A DNA stretch of 64,000 nucleotides from Deinococcus humi (lineage in GTDB: Bacteria > Deinococcota > Deinococci > Deinococcales > Deinococcaceae), in assembly GCF_014201875.1 (NCBI RefSeq), contig NZ_JACHFL010000012.1:84519-148518 (forward strand), given 5' to 3'. Below are positions 47,892-60,940 of this stretch, piece by piece. The notes under the pieces are model-generated. The model saw nothing but the letters and a program-made list of their open reading frames with translations, was not told the DNA's origin and ran no database searches. Position 1 is the stretch's first letter; each line of letters starts with the position of its first letter. Made by a program: the position numbers and the translations under genes.

Positions 47892-49109
47892 ATGACCTGG
47901 CGATTCTCCCCGCAGGTGTGGCTGTACCTGACCACCTCGTTGTCCTTCGGGTTGGCGCAGGCGTTTCTGGCACTGTTCCTGAACTTCTACCTGCGGGCGC
48001 TGGGGCTGGGGCCGGAGTGGCAGGGTGTCATGAACGCGCTGCCGGCGTTGACGCTGGTCTTTCTCAGCCTGCCCGCCGTGGCGCTGGCCCGGCGCATCAG
48101 CAACGCGCACACCATCAAGATCGGGGTGGCCCTGAGTCTGGTGGGCACACTGATTCTGGCGCTGGCCGGGGGTGCGGGCGGGGTGGTGGTCGGCGCACTG
48201 GTCCAGGGGGCGGGCGCGGCGCTGCTGACCGTCGCCGGCTCACCCTTCATGGCCAACAACAGCGACGAGCGCAGCCGCGTGACCCTGTTCAGTGTCCAGA
48301 GCGCGTTAATGACCGGCGCGGGCTTTGTCGGCAACATGCTCGGCGGGCGCGTGCCGGAAGCCTACGCGCAGATCACGTCTACCGAGCCGGATGGACTGGG
48401 GGCGCTGCGAACGGCCCTGTTCGCAGCCACCGCGCTGCAACTGCTGGGGTTGCTTCCGGCCCTGAAACTGAAACCCAGCGGCAAGTCCTCGCAGAGCGGA
48501 CGGAGCTTTGCCGTGCGCGACAAGGCGACGATGTTCCGGCTGATCTTTCCCAACCTGCTCGTCGGCCTGGGGGCCGGCGCCACCATTCCCTTCCTGAACG
48601 TGTTTATCGAGGGTAAATTCAGGATTGACTACGCCAGTCTGGGCCAGCTGTTCGCGTGGGCCAGTCTGGCGACGGCGGCCACCGCGCTGCTTCAGCCGCT
48701 TCTGGTGCGCCGACTGGGGCAGTTGCAGGTGGTCTTGCTGGTGCAGGCCAGCAGCCTGCCGTTCCTGGCATTGCTGGGCTTCGCGCCGCACCTGTGGATG
48801 GTCACCCTGGCCCTGTTCACACGCGGGGCCCTGATGAACGCCGCGGGGCCGGTGTACGGAGCCTACGCCATGTCCTCGCTGGAGGAAAATGACCGCCCCA
48901 TGTACTCGGCCCTCAACGTGATCGCCTGGGACTCGGGCTGGGCCGTCAGCAGCGTGGTGGCGGGCGTGGTACGCGGCCAGTTGCCATTCGCTCTGGCCTT
49001 TCAGTTGCTGTTTGCGTGGACCCTGCTGATGTACGCCGGCAGCGTGCTGGCCATCTACCTGGGGCTATACCGCCCGGCGCGACGCCAGGCCCTGACCTCG
49101 CCGGTGTAG
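47892..49109 (+). CDS. Major facilitator superfamily transporter
   Basis: A 405-residue membrane protein with about twelve hydrophobic helices, beginning VWLYLTTSLSFGLAQAFLAL, with the loop ALARRISNAHTIKIG between helices 2 and 3 and a second half that starts after about residue 205 (RSFAVRDKATMFRLIFPNLL). It belongs to the MFS; the substrate cannot be read from the sequence. It follows nth by 37 bases and may share its transcript. Confidence 0.88.
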   Translation: MTWRFSPQVWLYLTTSLSFGLAQAFLALFLNFYLRALGLGPEWQGVMNALPALTLVFLSLPAVALARRISNAHTIKIGVALSLVGTLILALAGGAGGVVVGALVQGAGAALLTVAGSPFMANNSDERSRVTLFSVQSALMTGAGFVGNMLGGRVPEAYAQITSTEPDGLGALRTALFAATALQLLGLLPALKLKPSGKSSQSGRSFAVRDKATMFRLIFPNLLVGLGAGATIPFLNVFIEGKFRIDYASLGQLFAWASLATAATALLQPLLVRRLGQLQVVLLVQASSLPFLALLGFAPHLWMVTLALFTRGALMNAAGPVYGAYAMSSLEENDRPMYSALNVIAWDSGWAVSSVVAGVVRGQLPFALAFQLLFAWTLLMYAGSVLAIYLGLYRPARRQALTSPV

Positions 49110-49280
49110 GGAAGGGGCAAACCCTAAGCCCCCGCCCCGGCCTCAAGGCAATCCGTCTCACATCCCGGCTTCCTTATCTCTGTTAGCCTATTTTGTTCGA
49201 GTGGGGCCGCCCTTTGTCGTGTCGAAACCGGTGTCCCTCAGCAGCAGGCCAGCTTCTATCTAGGCCAGAGGGGTGATTTT

Positions 49281-50801
<1,521 letters not shown>

Positions 50802-50821
50802 GGACAGCCAGGTCACCAGAT

Positions 50822-50860
50822 GGTCCAGCCGCGAGCAAACGTGTTGCGGCTGGACCTTTT
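50822..50860 (+). terminator. Terminator between DUF512 gene and galK
   Basis: Perfect eleven-base-pair stem GGTCCAGCCGC / GCGGCTGGACC, loop of thirteen, then TTTT. Confidence 0.8.
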
Positions 50861-50892
50861 GGGTTAGGCCTCACGGCCCACGTTATGAAGGG

Positions 50893-51910
50893 CTAGGGCA
50901 CCACCACCTTTCCGAGTGTGCCGTATTGGACCACCACGGCCTCACCCACGGCCACCGCCGTGCCCTCGCGCACCAGCGCCACCACAGCGCCGCCGAAGCC
51001 CGCCCCGGTGATCCGCGCTCCGAACACGTCCGCCTGGGCCTGCAACAGCGCCACCAGCTCGTCCACTTGGGGGTGTGACACCTCGTAATCGTCGCGCAGG
51101 CTGGCGTGCGTGGCGTTCATCAGCTGGCCGAAGGTGGCAGCGTCGGCCTCTAGCCCGGCCAGTACGCGAGTGTTCTCGGACACCACGTGGCGGGCACGTT
51201 CCCGCAGAGGAGAGGGCAGCGTTTCCACCGCCGCAATGTCGGTCACGTCGCGTAGTTGCGGGACACCCAGCAACTCGGCTGCCGCTTCTACCTGGGCGCG
51301 GCGCTCGTTGTAGCCGCTCTCGGCCAGACGGCGCGGCACGCCCGAGTCCATCACCAGCACCTCGGCCCCCGCCGGAAACGGCACGGCGCGGCGTTCCAGG
51401 CTGCGGGTATCGATCAGCAGCATGGTCCGGGTGTCGGCCAGGCTGCTGGCGAGCTGGTCCATCACGCCGCACTGGACGCCCACGAACTCGTGTTCCACCT
51501 GCACGCCGCGTAGTGCGAGGGCCACGTTGTCCAGATCGAGGCCGTACAGCTCGCGCAGAGCCCGCAAGGTAGCCACCTCCAGCGCTGCGCTGCTGCTTAG
51601 CCCGCCGCTGGGCACTTCACTGGTGACGTGGACATTCAGCCCCTCGGTCACGCCGCTCAGGTTCAGGCAGCCGGTCAGGTAGGGGGCGAAGTCCTCGCCC
51701 ACCTCTCCCACCGGGACATGCAGCGTCCGGTCAAGATTGGCGCTGTACAGCACATGCGTGTCGGTGCCGTTGCGTCGGAGGCCCACCGTTGCCCGCTGCG
51801 GAATGGCGGTGGGCAGCACGAAGCCACCCTGGTAGTCGGTGTGCTCACCCAGCAGATTCACCCGCCCCGGCGCAGAGGCCGAGACTTCTGGTGCCTGCCC
51901 GAACACCTGC

Positions 51911-51924
<14 letters not shown>
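50893..51924 (-). CDS. galK: Galactokinase
   Basis: Phosphorylates galactose to galactose 1-phosphate in the Leloir pathway. The 343-residue GHMP kinase has [15 protein letters not shown] (signature), the ATP motif [12 protein letters not shown], the catalytic Asp in GVMDQLASS and [11 protein letters not shown] at the end. The TTG at 51924 is the start because an in-frame TGA lies immediately upstream and GGGAGG precedes it. It overlaps galT by 14 bases and is the last gene of the operon. Confidence 0.95.
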
Positions 51925-53010
<1,086 letters not shown>

Positions 53011-53014
<4 letters not shown>

Positions 53015-54492
53015 AGCGGCCACTGTGCGCCGTGCGCGGGCAGATCGCCCACGCGCGAATCGGTCAGGTTGAATGTTGCGCGGCTGAATCGGGTCACGGC
53101 TCCTCCAAGACTTTCGGTGAGGGTGGTGGGACGGTCCGGTCCGCTGATCTCCAGGCAACGCCGCAGCAACGCCAGTCCATCGGCGTCCAGCATGGCAATC
53201 GGATCGCTGCTGGCCCGCAGGCCGCCCACCACGTCCAGCATGGCGGCGATGGTGTGGCGCTCGGTGGCGGTCAGCAGGCTCAGTTCGCGGCGGCAGATGG
53301 CCACGTCCGGGTCCGGCTGGTACCAGGCGTGCTGATACCAGCGCGACAGGGCAGTGTGCAGCGCGTTGCGGGCGCTGGGGCCAGTGGCGTCGCCCAGCCA
53401 GACGCGGCGCGAGTCCTCGTCCCACAGCGGGGCCACGTCCGGCCCGGTGCGCATGGCGTCCACGAGGCCGACGCTGGCGGCCAGCGGCGCGCCGCAGCCC
53501 AGCAGGAAGGCGTCCTCCCCGGCCCCGTCGCGCAGGGCTTGCAGGCCCATGCGGTATGCCTGCGCCCGGCCCACCGTCGGGTCGTGCCGCACCCCTGGCA
53601 GCGCCGCGCCGTACAGGAAATCCAGCTTCAGATACGGGTAGCCCCAGCTGCGCGCCGTAGCGGCCAGCTCACGCAACCACGCCAGCACCTGCGGGTGTGT
53701 GGTGTCCAGCGCGTGGTACGCCCCGCCCCAGTTGTGCCCCACACTGAGCGGCCTGCCGTCCTCGCCGCGCAGCATCCACTCGGGATGATCGGCAAACAGC
53801 TGCGAGGTCGGCGAGGCCAGGAAGGGGGCCAGCCACAGTCCCGCCGTGAAGCCCAGTTGGTTCAGCCCTGCCGGGAGATCACGGGCGTGCCCGCCGAAGT
53901 GGTCTGAGGCGGTGAACCAGTCGCCCAGATCGCTCTGGAAGCCGTCGTCCAGCTGAAACACGTCGAAGGGGAGGTTGTGCTGCCGGGCCAGCCGGGCATT
54001 CTCCAGCATCGCTTCCAGCGTCACGCCCCGGTAATAGCTGTACCAGCTGCACCAGACCCGCTGCGGCGCCGGCGTGCGGGCGTGCATGTTCTGCCCCAGC
54101 TCGGCGGCGCGGCGCTCCAGTGTGAGGATCACGTCGTCCGTGTCGTCCCAGGTCAGCTCGACATCCGGTCCCTCTACGGTGGCCGACACATGCACTGCGT
54201 CACCTTTGGCCCGCGCCTCCCAGTGGATGAAGCTGCCCGTGGCATCCTTGGCCGCGCCCACCCAGCCGCCGCCGTCAGGACGGACCAGCGCCAGCACGGT
54301 ATGACTGCGCCACACCCCCGCCTCGCCACTGGGCAGAAAGGCTGGATCGTGGCCCTGTTCATGTCGCCAGGCCATCAGCGGGACGGCCTGGACGTCGGTC
54401 AGCGGGCGCAGCTCCGCCTCACTCCACGACTGGTAACCGCTAATCAGCACACGGACGTGGGCAGGAGCTATTGAGAGGTTCCATTCAGGCAT
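53011..54492 (-). CDS. Alpha-galactosidase (GH36)
   Basis: Hydrolyses alpha-galactosides such as melibiose or raffinose. The 493-residue protein is shorter than many GH36 enzymes. The catalytic nucleophile Asp is in [13 protein letters not shown] and the acid/base Asp is in [24 protein letters not shown] and [17 protein letters not shown] match GH36 barrel strands. No signal peptide, so it works in the cytoplasm. ATG 54492 overlaps the beta-galactosidase end by eight bases; a start at 54513 would add seven residues. Confidence 0.9.
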
Positions 54493-56509
54493 TTTGATTC
54501 TCCAGCACAACACTGTCCAGCACGGTGAAACTGACCGGGTTCAGCGTGCGTCCGTTCCACTCCACCGCGTCCGGATTCCAGTTCTGCAGCAGCGTTTTTC
54601 CGGCGCGTCGGCTGAGCCGCACGCCGTCTGGCAGTGGGACGATGGGCACGCCTGCGTTCGTCAGCACCTCGGCCAGCACAGTGCCGACAAGCTGGGCGCT
54701 GTGCGCGCCGATCACGGTGACGTTGTCCTTGCGGATCACCGCGCTCTGGCCGTCCAGCGGGCCGCCGGAGTAGCTGTACAGGGTCTGCGCGTCCTGGGTG
54801 CGGTAGCTCTCGGCCCAGCCGTGTGCCTCGAATGTGCCGCCGTCGCCCTCGATCTGCTGAGCAAGGGTGGGGCGCAGCGAATCGTACTGAAGCAGTTTCG
54901 CGCCCACCAGGGCCGACAGCGGGCCGAACTGCCCGTCCGCCCAGGTTTCGCCGCCGGGCGTGCGGAAGGCGGTGCGCGGGCCGCAGACCAGTTTCGCCCC
55001 GGCTTCCACCGCAGCTGTCCAATGCGCCGACCGCTCCTGCGAGACCAGGGTGATGGCCGGCGCGACGATCACCGCGTAACCGCTCAGGTCGGCGTCGGCG
55101 TGAATCACATCCACATCCATGCCCAGCGCCCGCAGCGCCGAATAGTAGGTCAGCGTCTGGGTCCAGTAGCTGAGGCTGGCGCTGTGTTTCTGCTCGTCGT
55201 AAAGCCACAGGCTCTCGTAGTCATGAAGCAAGGCGACTCTCGCGGCTACCTCGCCCACCGGAAACTGCGTGGTGTCCAGTTCGGCCACCTCGGCGTAGCC
55301 GCGGTCCGTCGTCTCGTCGTGCCGCAGCAGACCGCTGTGCATGACCTCCTGCGCCATTGTGGCGGCCCGCCAGCGAAAGTAGCTGACGACATCCGCGCCG
55401 TGTGCCCACGCCTGCGCCGTCCACAGTTGCACCGCCCCCTCGGCAGGCAGCGGGTTGAAGGGCGCCCAGTTGACCTGCCCGCACTGTTGCTCCATTACCC
55501 AGGGGCCGTTCGGCGTGCCCTGGCCCTCGCGTCCCAGCGCGTTGTGGCCGCCCAGCACGCCCCGGTACAGGTCATGGTTGAAGGCGATCAGATCCGGCTG
55601 TCCCGTCCGCGCAAAGTGGGTCTTCACGTCCTCGCCGCTGCCGGATGGAGCGAAGAATTCCAGCATACCCAGCGGGTAATTGTCCCAGGTCACGAAGTCC
55701 AGACCCCGCGCCACGGCGTAGTGGTCAAAGCCCGTCTCGAAGATCATGAAGTTGTGCGTGATGAAGCGCCCCGGCGACAGCTCACGCAGGATCGCCACCT
55801 GCTCGGCCTGAAACTCGGCAATCATGTCCGAGGCGAAGCGGTAGAAATCCAGCACATGCGACGGGTTTGGCTCAGTCACTGTCAGATTGGGAGGCTTGAT
55901 CTGCGCCCAGTCGTTGTATTCCATGCTCCAGAAGACGTTGCCCCAGGCGGTGTTCAGGGCCTCCAGCGTGCCGTATCTGCGCTCCAGCCAGCCTGGAAAG
56001 GCGGCGGCACTGGCTCCGCCATAACTGCGGGCCGTGTTGTGGCAGCCGAACTCGTTGTCCGTCTGCCAGCCCGCCACCGCTGGATGGTTGCCGTAGCGTT
56101 CGGCCATCGCCCGCGTGATGCGCCGGGAATGCTCGCGGTAGACCGCCGAGGCGAAATCGTACTGCCGCCGTGATCCGAACTCGCGGACGCGACCCTGGGC
56201 ATCAATCGGTAGAATTTCGGGGTGGGCGCGCACCAGCCACGCCGGCGGTGTGGGCGTCGGCGTGCACAGCACCACGCGCATGCCCGCAGCATGGTAAGCC
56301 TCGATAGCCGTGTCCAGCCAGGCCCAGTCGTACTGGCCGGGCAGCGGCTCCATGCGGCTCCAGGCGAATTCGGCGATTCGCACGTAGGTCAGGCCCAGTT
56401 CCCTCTGCTGCTGCGCGTAGCGCGCCCAGCGGTCTGGCGGCACATGCTCCGGATAATCGCAGGAACCGAGCAGGAGATGGGGGGCGGGGGTGGCGTCGGA
56501 TTGGGTCAT
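54485..56509 (-). CDS. Beta-galactosidase (GH42)
   Basis: Hydrolyses beta-galactosides in the cytoplasm. The 674-residue GH42 enzyme has [14 protein letters not shown] at the start, acid/base Glu153 in [23 protein letters not shown] [10 protein letters not shown] and the likely nucleophile Glu340 in [14 protein letters not shown], then the trimerisation and C-terminal domains. Most zinc-site cysteines of some GH42 enzymes are missing. It is overlapped by the alpha-galactosidase gene, so both are coupled. Confidence 0.94.
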   Translation of the reverse strand: MTQSDATPAPHLLLGSCDYPEHVPPDRWARYAQQQRELGLTYVRIAEFAWSRMEPLPGQYDWAWLDTAIEAYHAAGMRVVLCTPTPTPPAWLVRAHPEILPIDAQGRVREFGSRRQYDFASAVYREHSRRITRAMAERYGNHPAVAGWQTDNEFGCHNTARSYGGASAAAFPGWLERRYGTLEALNTAWGNVFWSMEYNDWAQIKPPNLTVTEPNPSHVLDFYRFASDMIAEFQAEQVAILRELSPGRFITHNFMIFETGFDHYAVARGLDFVTWDNYPLGMLEFFAPSGSGEDVKTHFARTGQPDLIAFNHDLYRGVLGGHNALGREGQGTPNGPWVMEQQCGQVNWAPFNPLPAEGAVQLWTAQAWAHGADVVSYFRWRAATMAQEVMHSGLLRHDETTDRGYAEVAELDTTQFPVGEVAARVALLHDYESLWLYDEQKHSASLSYWTQTLTYYSALRALGMDVDVIHADADLSGYAVIVAPAITLVSQERSAHWTAAVEAGAKLVCGPRTAFRTPGGETWADGQFGPLSALVGAKLLQYDSLRPTLAQQIEGDGGTFEAHGWAESYRTQDAQTLYSYSGGPLDGQSAVIRKDNVTVIGAHSAQLVGTVLAEVLTNAGVPIVPLPDGVRLSRRAGKTLLQNWNPDAVEWNGRTLNPVSFTVLDSVVLENQNA

Positions 56510-56688
56510 GGCATGTCCTGGGGAGTGGAAGTCGAAAAGTCTGAAGGATCACGGGGATGACTCAGACAGGCTAAACCGCACGGTATGAATGTGGGTTGTC
56601 GTTCTGTTCAGGGAGATCTGGGCTGGCGTTTAGTTTTCCCCTCCAGCCATTGCTCGGGAGGAGGGGAAAGACGCCTGGGCCTTGGCCA

Positions 56689-57561
56689 TCAGTCCTTGAC
56701 CGCACCGCCCGCAATCCCGGCGACGAAATGCCGTTGCAGCGACAAGAACAGTGCCAGAAAGGGAATGGTGGCAATCGCCGTGCCCACCATGATGCCGCCC
56801 CAGGAAACGCGGGTCAGGCCCACCAGGGTGCCCAGCGCCACCGGCATGGTGTAGCTGTCCTTTTGCGTGAGCACGATCAGCGGCCACAGGTAATCGTTCC
56901 AGGAGGCCAGGAACAGCAGAATGGCCAGGGCAGCCAGGGCCGGGCGCACGATGGGCAGCGCGATCTGCCAGAAGATGCGGCCCTCGGACGCGCCGTCGAT
57001 GCGGGCGGCGTTCAGCAGGTCGCTGGGGACGGTCTGGAAAGCCTGACGCATGTAGAAGATGCCGATGGTATTCGCCAGTGTCGGCAGAATGACGGCCCAG
57101 TAGGTGTTCGACAGCTTCAGGTCGCGCGCCACCAGAATGAACTGCGGAATGATGGTCACGAAAGCGGGAATGGTCAGCGTCGCCAGGATCAGGCCGAACA
57201 GCCAGTTCTTGCCGGGAAAATCAAACTTGGCGAAAGCGTAACCGCCCATACTGGTCAGCAGCATGCTGAAGACGGTGTAGAGCGTCGCGATGGCGGTGCT
57301 GTTGAACAGCGTCCGGATGAAGTTGGTATCGGCCTGCAGCCCCCGGAAATTTTCCAGAAAGGCTCCGCCGAACCACAGCGGCGGATTGGGGCTGAAAATG
57401 GCGGTTTCCGGGTGGGTACTGAACACGGCCATGATCCATAGTGGCGCCAGAAAGAGGAGCGCCAGCGGCAGCAGGGCCAGGTGCAGCCAGAATGCGCTTG
57501 TGCGTCTGCGGGCGACTACGCCCGGTGAGTCGTGGGCAGCCACCTGCGGCCTGGCCGTCAT
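56689..57561 (-). CDS. Sugar ABC transporter permease (MalG-like)
   Basis: A 290-residue inner-membrane subunit of a CUT1-type sugar importer with six helices. The EAA-like loop that contacts the ATPase is NAARIDGASEGRIFWQIALP followed by IVRP. The start overlaps the upstream permease in ATGA. The substrate is probably a galactoside, judged by the operon. Confidence 0.93.
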   Translation of the reverse strand: MTARPQVAAHDSPGVVARRRTSAFWLHLALLPLALLFLAPLWIMAVFSTHPETAIFSPNPPLWFGGAFLENFRGLQADTNFIRTLFNSTAIATLYTVFSMLLTSMGGYAFAKFDFPGKNWLFGLILATLTIPAFVTIIPQFILVARDLKLSNTYWAVILPTLANTIGIFYMRQAFQTVPSDLLNAARIDGASEGRIFWQIALPIVRPALAALAILLFLASWNDYLWPLIVLTQKDSYTMPVALGTLVGLTRVSWGGIMVGTAIATIPFLALFLSLQRHFVAGIAGGAVKD

Positions 57562-58469
57562 GTTTCCCTCCCGAAGAGTCGAAGCTGGATAATGCTGAAC
57601 ACGGCGGCGATGGCGGCCACCGTGTACGCGATGGCACTGGCGTAACCAAAGTTGAACGAGCGGAACCCCTGCTGGTACAGGTATGTCCCCAGCGTCATGG
57701 TGGCGTTGCCAGGACCGCTGTTGGTAATCAGCGCGGGCTCAGTGAACAGTTGCAGCGTGCCGATCACGCTCAGGACCATGCAGAACAGCAGCGTGGGTCT
57801 CAGCAGCGGCAGCGTGATCTTCCAGAACTGCTGCGTGGGCGTGGCCCCATCGATGCTGGCGGCTTCATACACGTCCTCGCTGATGCCCTGTAGCCCGGCC
57901 AGCAGGATGATGGCGTTGTAGCCCGTCCAGCGCCAGGTCATGGCCAGGATGATCACGGACATGGCCGGGCCAGACTGATTGAGCCAGTCCACGGCGGGCA
58001 GGCCAATGCCGGTCAGGGCGCGGTTGACCACGCCGAAATCGGTGTTGAACAGCAGCCGGAACACTGCCGAATACGCCACTGTACCCACCACCAGCGGCGC
58101 GAAAAAGGCGAAACGGAACCATCCGGCGGCCCTGAGCAGTTTGCTGTTCAGGGCCACGGCCAGGACGGTGGCCAGCGACAGCATGAGCGGCACCTGAATC
58201 ACCAGAATCACCAGGGTATTTCGCAGGGCGGTGCGAAAGAACTCGTCCTGGGTCAGTCGGGACCAGTTGGATAGGGCGTAGGGCGCGTCTGCCCCAAGAC
58301 GCGAATCCTTGAAGCTCATCAGAAATGAGCTGACGATCGGCCAGGCCCAGAAGGTCAGGAAGATCAGCAGGTACGGCAGGATAAACAGGTACGGCGCTTT
58401 GGGGGTGCGCGCCCAGCGCCCGGTGCGCGCGCGCCGGGGGGCAGGGGAGAGCGGCTGTGAAGTGGTCAT
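57558..58469 (-). CDS. Sugar ABC transporter permease (MalF-like)
   Basis: A 303-residue partner permease with six helices, starting PYLFILPYLLIFLTFWAWPI. The EAA loop is YEAASIDGATPTQQFWKITLP and LLRP. GAGG lies upstream of the ATG. It follows the binding-protein gene after 196 bases. No ATPase (MalK-like) gene is present in the operon. Confidence 0.93.
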   Translation of the reverse strand: MTTSQPLSPAPRRARTGRWARTPKAPYLFILPYLLIFLTFWAWPIVSSFLMSFKDSRLGADAPYALSNWSRLTQDEFFRTALRNTLVILVIQVPLMLSLATVLAVALNSKLLRAAGWFRFAFFAPLVVGTVAYSAVFRLLFNTDFGVVNRALTGIGLPAVDWLNQSGPAMSVIILAMTWRWTGYNAIILLAGLQGISEDVYEAASIDGATPTQQFWKITLPLLRPTLLFCMVLSVIGTLQLFTEPALITNSGPGNATMTLGTYLYQQGFRSFNFGYASAIAYTVAAIAAVFSIIQLRLFGRET

Positions 58470-58646
58470 GACTACCTCGGCAGAACACGGAGGAGGAGCG
58501 AAGGAGGCGAGAGCGGTAAAAACAGCGCTGAGCGAGGGAAGCGGGCGTCCGTGTGGTCGCCATTCCCTCGCCCATTGCCATCACACCGCGCTCAGGCCCG
58601 GCCCGCTATCCGGACTCCACAGCAGAAGACGGGAGTGCCAGGCGCT

Positions 58647-58665
58647 GGCCGCTGTCCTGACGGCC
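58647..58665 (-). other. Stem-loop directly after the binding-protein stop
   Basis: GGCCG / CGGCC with a nine-base loop lies directly after the stop. Such stems between binding-protein and permease genes can trap RNA decay and raise binding-protein levels. The effect here is inference. Confidence 0.4.
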
Positions 58666-59937
58666 TTACTTGGCGACAGGCAGGCCCGTGGCGCTGCTGA
58701 TCTTCTTGGCGGCGTCGTCCAGGGCTTCCTTGGCGGTCTTGTAGCGGCCCTTGATGTAGTCGGCCTGCACCACGATCATGACCTGACGGGCGTCCTGGAA
58801 GTACTGGGTGCCGCGCGCCTGGGGCACGTCACCCAGGGTTCCGAGGATGGTCTGCCACACGGCCTGGTTGCCCCAGTACGGCTGTGCGGTCTTCACGTAG
58901 GGGTCCTTGGTGGCACTGAGCAGGCTGGGCACCAGGCCCTGAGACTTGAGCATGGTGACCTGACCGCCAGCGGTGGCCAGAGCGTTTTCGATGAAGGCGT
59001 AGGCTGCCGCCTGGTTCTTGCTGGAGCTGGGAATCGCCAGAGCGCTGCCGCCCAGGTTGCTGGCGCGCACGCCCCCGGCCTTGGAGGCGGGCATCAGGTA
59101 CACGCCCCACTTGCCCTTCTGATCCGGGGCGTTGGTGCGGATGGTGCCCTCATACCACGCGCCGAACATGGCGCTGGCGGTCTTGCCTGCCTTGACGTTG
59201 GTGATCTGGCCGCCCCAGTCGCCGGTGGTGACGACCTGCGCGTCGTACAGCTTCTTGATGGTGTTCAGGGCCGTCACGCATCCCGGCTGATTGATCGTGA
59301 CCGCCTTGGCGGCGTTGTCGAAGTAAAAGCAGCCGTTCTGGTTGGCGAGCATGCGGAACCATTCGTCATCCTGGCCGTTGGCGACGGTCGCCATCTTCAC
59401 ATTGTTGTTGAATTTGGCATTGACCTTCTTGCCCGCCGCGATAAAGTCGTCCCAGGTCTTGATGTTGGCCGGGTTGACGCCCGCCTGCTGATACAGGTCG
59501 CGGCGGTAGAACATCACCACGGGGCCGGAATCCCAGGGCATGGCGAAGCGTTTGTTGCCCGCCGTCAGCTCGGTCCACTTGAAGGCTGGGAAGTTCTTAA
59601 CCAGCTTGTCCGCGCCCTTGGTGTTCAGGTCCACGAAGCAGTTGGGGAAGCGTGACCAGAACACCTCGGCCTCGTTGTTCTCGATGGAATAGACGTCGGG
59701 CATGTCCTGGCCCCCGGCGGCGCATCCGGCCAGTCCCCGGTCGTACACGTTCTGGTTGCCCAGGTCCTCAACCTTGACTGTCACGTTGGGGTACTTCTTG
59801 TTGAAGCTGGGAATGGTGCTTTCCAGCGCCTTGGCGGCGGCATCCCAGGACCAGACGGTGATGGTGCCGGACAGGTCCTGAGCGGCGGCGGAACCGGCGA
59901 GCAGCAGGGCGGACAGGGACAGCATAACTTTCTTCAT
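58666..59937 (-). CDS. Sugar ABC transporter substrate-binding protein
   Basis: A 423-residue family-1 extracellular solute-binding protein. Residues 1-20 are a Sec signal (KKVMLSLSALLLAGSAAAQ) with likely cleavage after AAA/Q; there is no lipobox Cys. The mature part begins TITVWSWD and has the domain motifs PDVYSIENNEAEVFW and MPWDSGPVVMFYRR. GGAGG precedes the ATG. It is expected to bind a galactose-containing sugar, based on the downstream hydrolases. Confidence 0.93.
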   Translation of the reverse strand: MKKVMLSLSALLLAGSAAAQDLSGTITVWSWDAAAKALESTIPSFNKKYPNVTVKVEDLGNQNVYDRGLAGCAAGGQDMPDVYSIENNEAEVFWSRFPNCFVDLNTKGADKLVKNFPAFKWTELTAGNKRFAMPWDSGPVVMFYRRDLYQQAGVNPANIKTWDDFIAAGKKVNAKFNNNVKMATVANGQDDEWFRMLANQNGCFYFDNAAKAVTINQPGCVTALNTIKKLYDAQVVTTGDWGGQITNVKAGKTASAMFGAWYEGTIRTNAPDQKGKWGVYLMPASKAGGVRASNLGGSALAIPSSSKNQAAAYAFIENALATAGGQVTMLKSQGLVPSLLSATKDPYVKTAQPYWGNQAVWQTILGTLGDVPQARGTQYFQDARQVMIVVQADYIKGRYKTAKEALDDAAKKISSATGLPVAK

Positions 59938-59985
59938 GGGAACCTCCGAGATGGGTTGGGTGTTGAGGAGAATGGGGCGCGCAGT

Positions 59986-60744
59986 TTAAACCAGTTGAAG
60001 ATCGGGAATGCAATTCAGGAGATCGGTGGGGGGTTCGCCGCTGTGTCTGTCGGTAATCAGGGTGTGAACGGCAGCCACCGACGCCACCTGCGCCTGACTG
60101 ACCTGCCCGAGCTTGCTGTGATCGGCCACCACCACGATTTCACGGGCCTGATGCACCATGATGCGTTTGATCTCCGCTTCCTCGTGGTTGGCGTTGGTCA
60201 CGCCCGCCTGGGCACTCACACCGTTGCAGCCCAGAAACAGCCGATCCGCATGAATGCGTCCCAGCACTTCCAGGGCGTAGGGGCTGACCAGCGAGTGCTG
60301 TAGCGGACGCAGCATGCCGCCGGTGACGATCACGCGCACGTTCGGCAGTCGTTCCAGTTCCAGGGCAATGTTCAGGCCGTTGGTAATGATGGTCACGCCA
60401 CGCAACGTGGGCGGCAGCGCGCGGGCCACCTCGGTGGTGGTGCTGCCCACGTCCAGGAACACGGTCTCGCCGTCCTGAACGAGCGCTGCCGCCGCCCGCC
60501 CGATGCGCCGCTTGGCCGCTGAGTGCTTGCGGCTGGTTTCCTCGAGCGGGAATTCGCGCTGGATATCCAGCGGCAGCCGCGCTCCGCCGCGGGTCCGGCG
60601 CAACTGGCCAGACGTCGCCAGCGCTTTCAGGTCACTGCGAACAGTGACTTCCGAAACCCCCAGAAGTTTTGAAAGCTCGGATGCGGAAACTTCCCCATTT
60701 TGCTGTGCAAGAGAGAGAATCTCGCTTCTGCGGGCCTGAATCAT
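59986..60744 (-). CDS. DeoR-family transcriptional repressor
   Basis: A 252-residue regulator with the N-terminal helix-turn-helix RRSEILSLAQQNGEVSASEL with SEVTVRSDLKAL, and the sugar-phosphate-sensing DeoRC domain with the ligand motif DVGSTTTEVARAL and VVADHSKLGQ. It is probably the sugar-responsive controller of the galactoside operon that follows it. ATG 60744 is preferred over GTG 60750 because GAGGGG lies six bases before it. It is divergent from deoC. Confidence 0.9.
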   Translation of the reverse strand: MIQARRSEILSLAQQNGEVSASELSKLLGVSEVTVRSDLKALATSGQLRRTRGGARLPLDIQREFPLEETSRKHSAAKRRIGRAAAALVQDGETVFLDVGSTTTEVARALPPTLRGVTIITNGLNIALELERLPNVRVIVTGGMLRPLQHSLVSPYALEVLGRIHADRLFLGCNGVSAQAGVTNANHEEAEIKRIMVHQAREIVVVADHSKLGQVSQAQVASVAAVHTLITDRHSGEPPTDLLNCIPDLQLV

Positions 60745-60754
60745 GTTCACCCCC

Positions 60755-60780
60755 TCGTTTGTGCGATTTTCGTTGCTTTC
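60755..60780. promoter_or_regulatory. Candidate DeoR operator upstream of the regulator gene
   Basis: The A/T-rich stretch holds TCGTTTGTGCGA and TTTTCGTTGCTTTC, repeats of the TTTCG/TTTCR type seen in operators of DeoR-family sugar repressors (for example AgaR). It sits just upstream of the regulator's own start. Confidence 0.4.
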
Positions 60781-60940
60781 GGAGTTTATGTTGGAACTGC
60801 TTCCGCGTCAAGAGTCGCTTCCCTGCCATGAAAGAGCAGCCCACAGCCCATCACGATCAGGCTGCCCGTCCGCACGAAATACGCCGAGCGGACCAAGCCT
60901 CCCCGCACTTCTCAGCGCCATCACTCGTATGCTGGGGAGC

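Noticed and set aside
53015..53425. N-terminal extension of GalT to 53425.
   Set aside because: It lies antisense-free but in another frame inside the alpha-galactosidase gene, and the ATG at 53014 gives the ATGA overlap typical of this operon.
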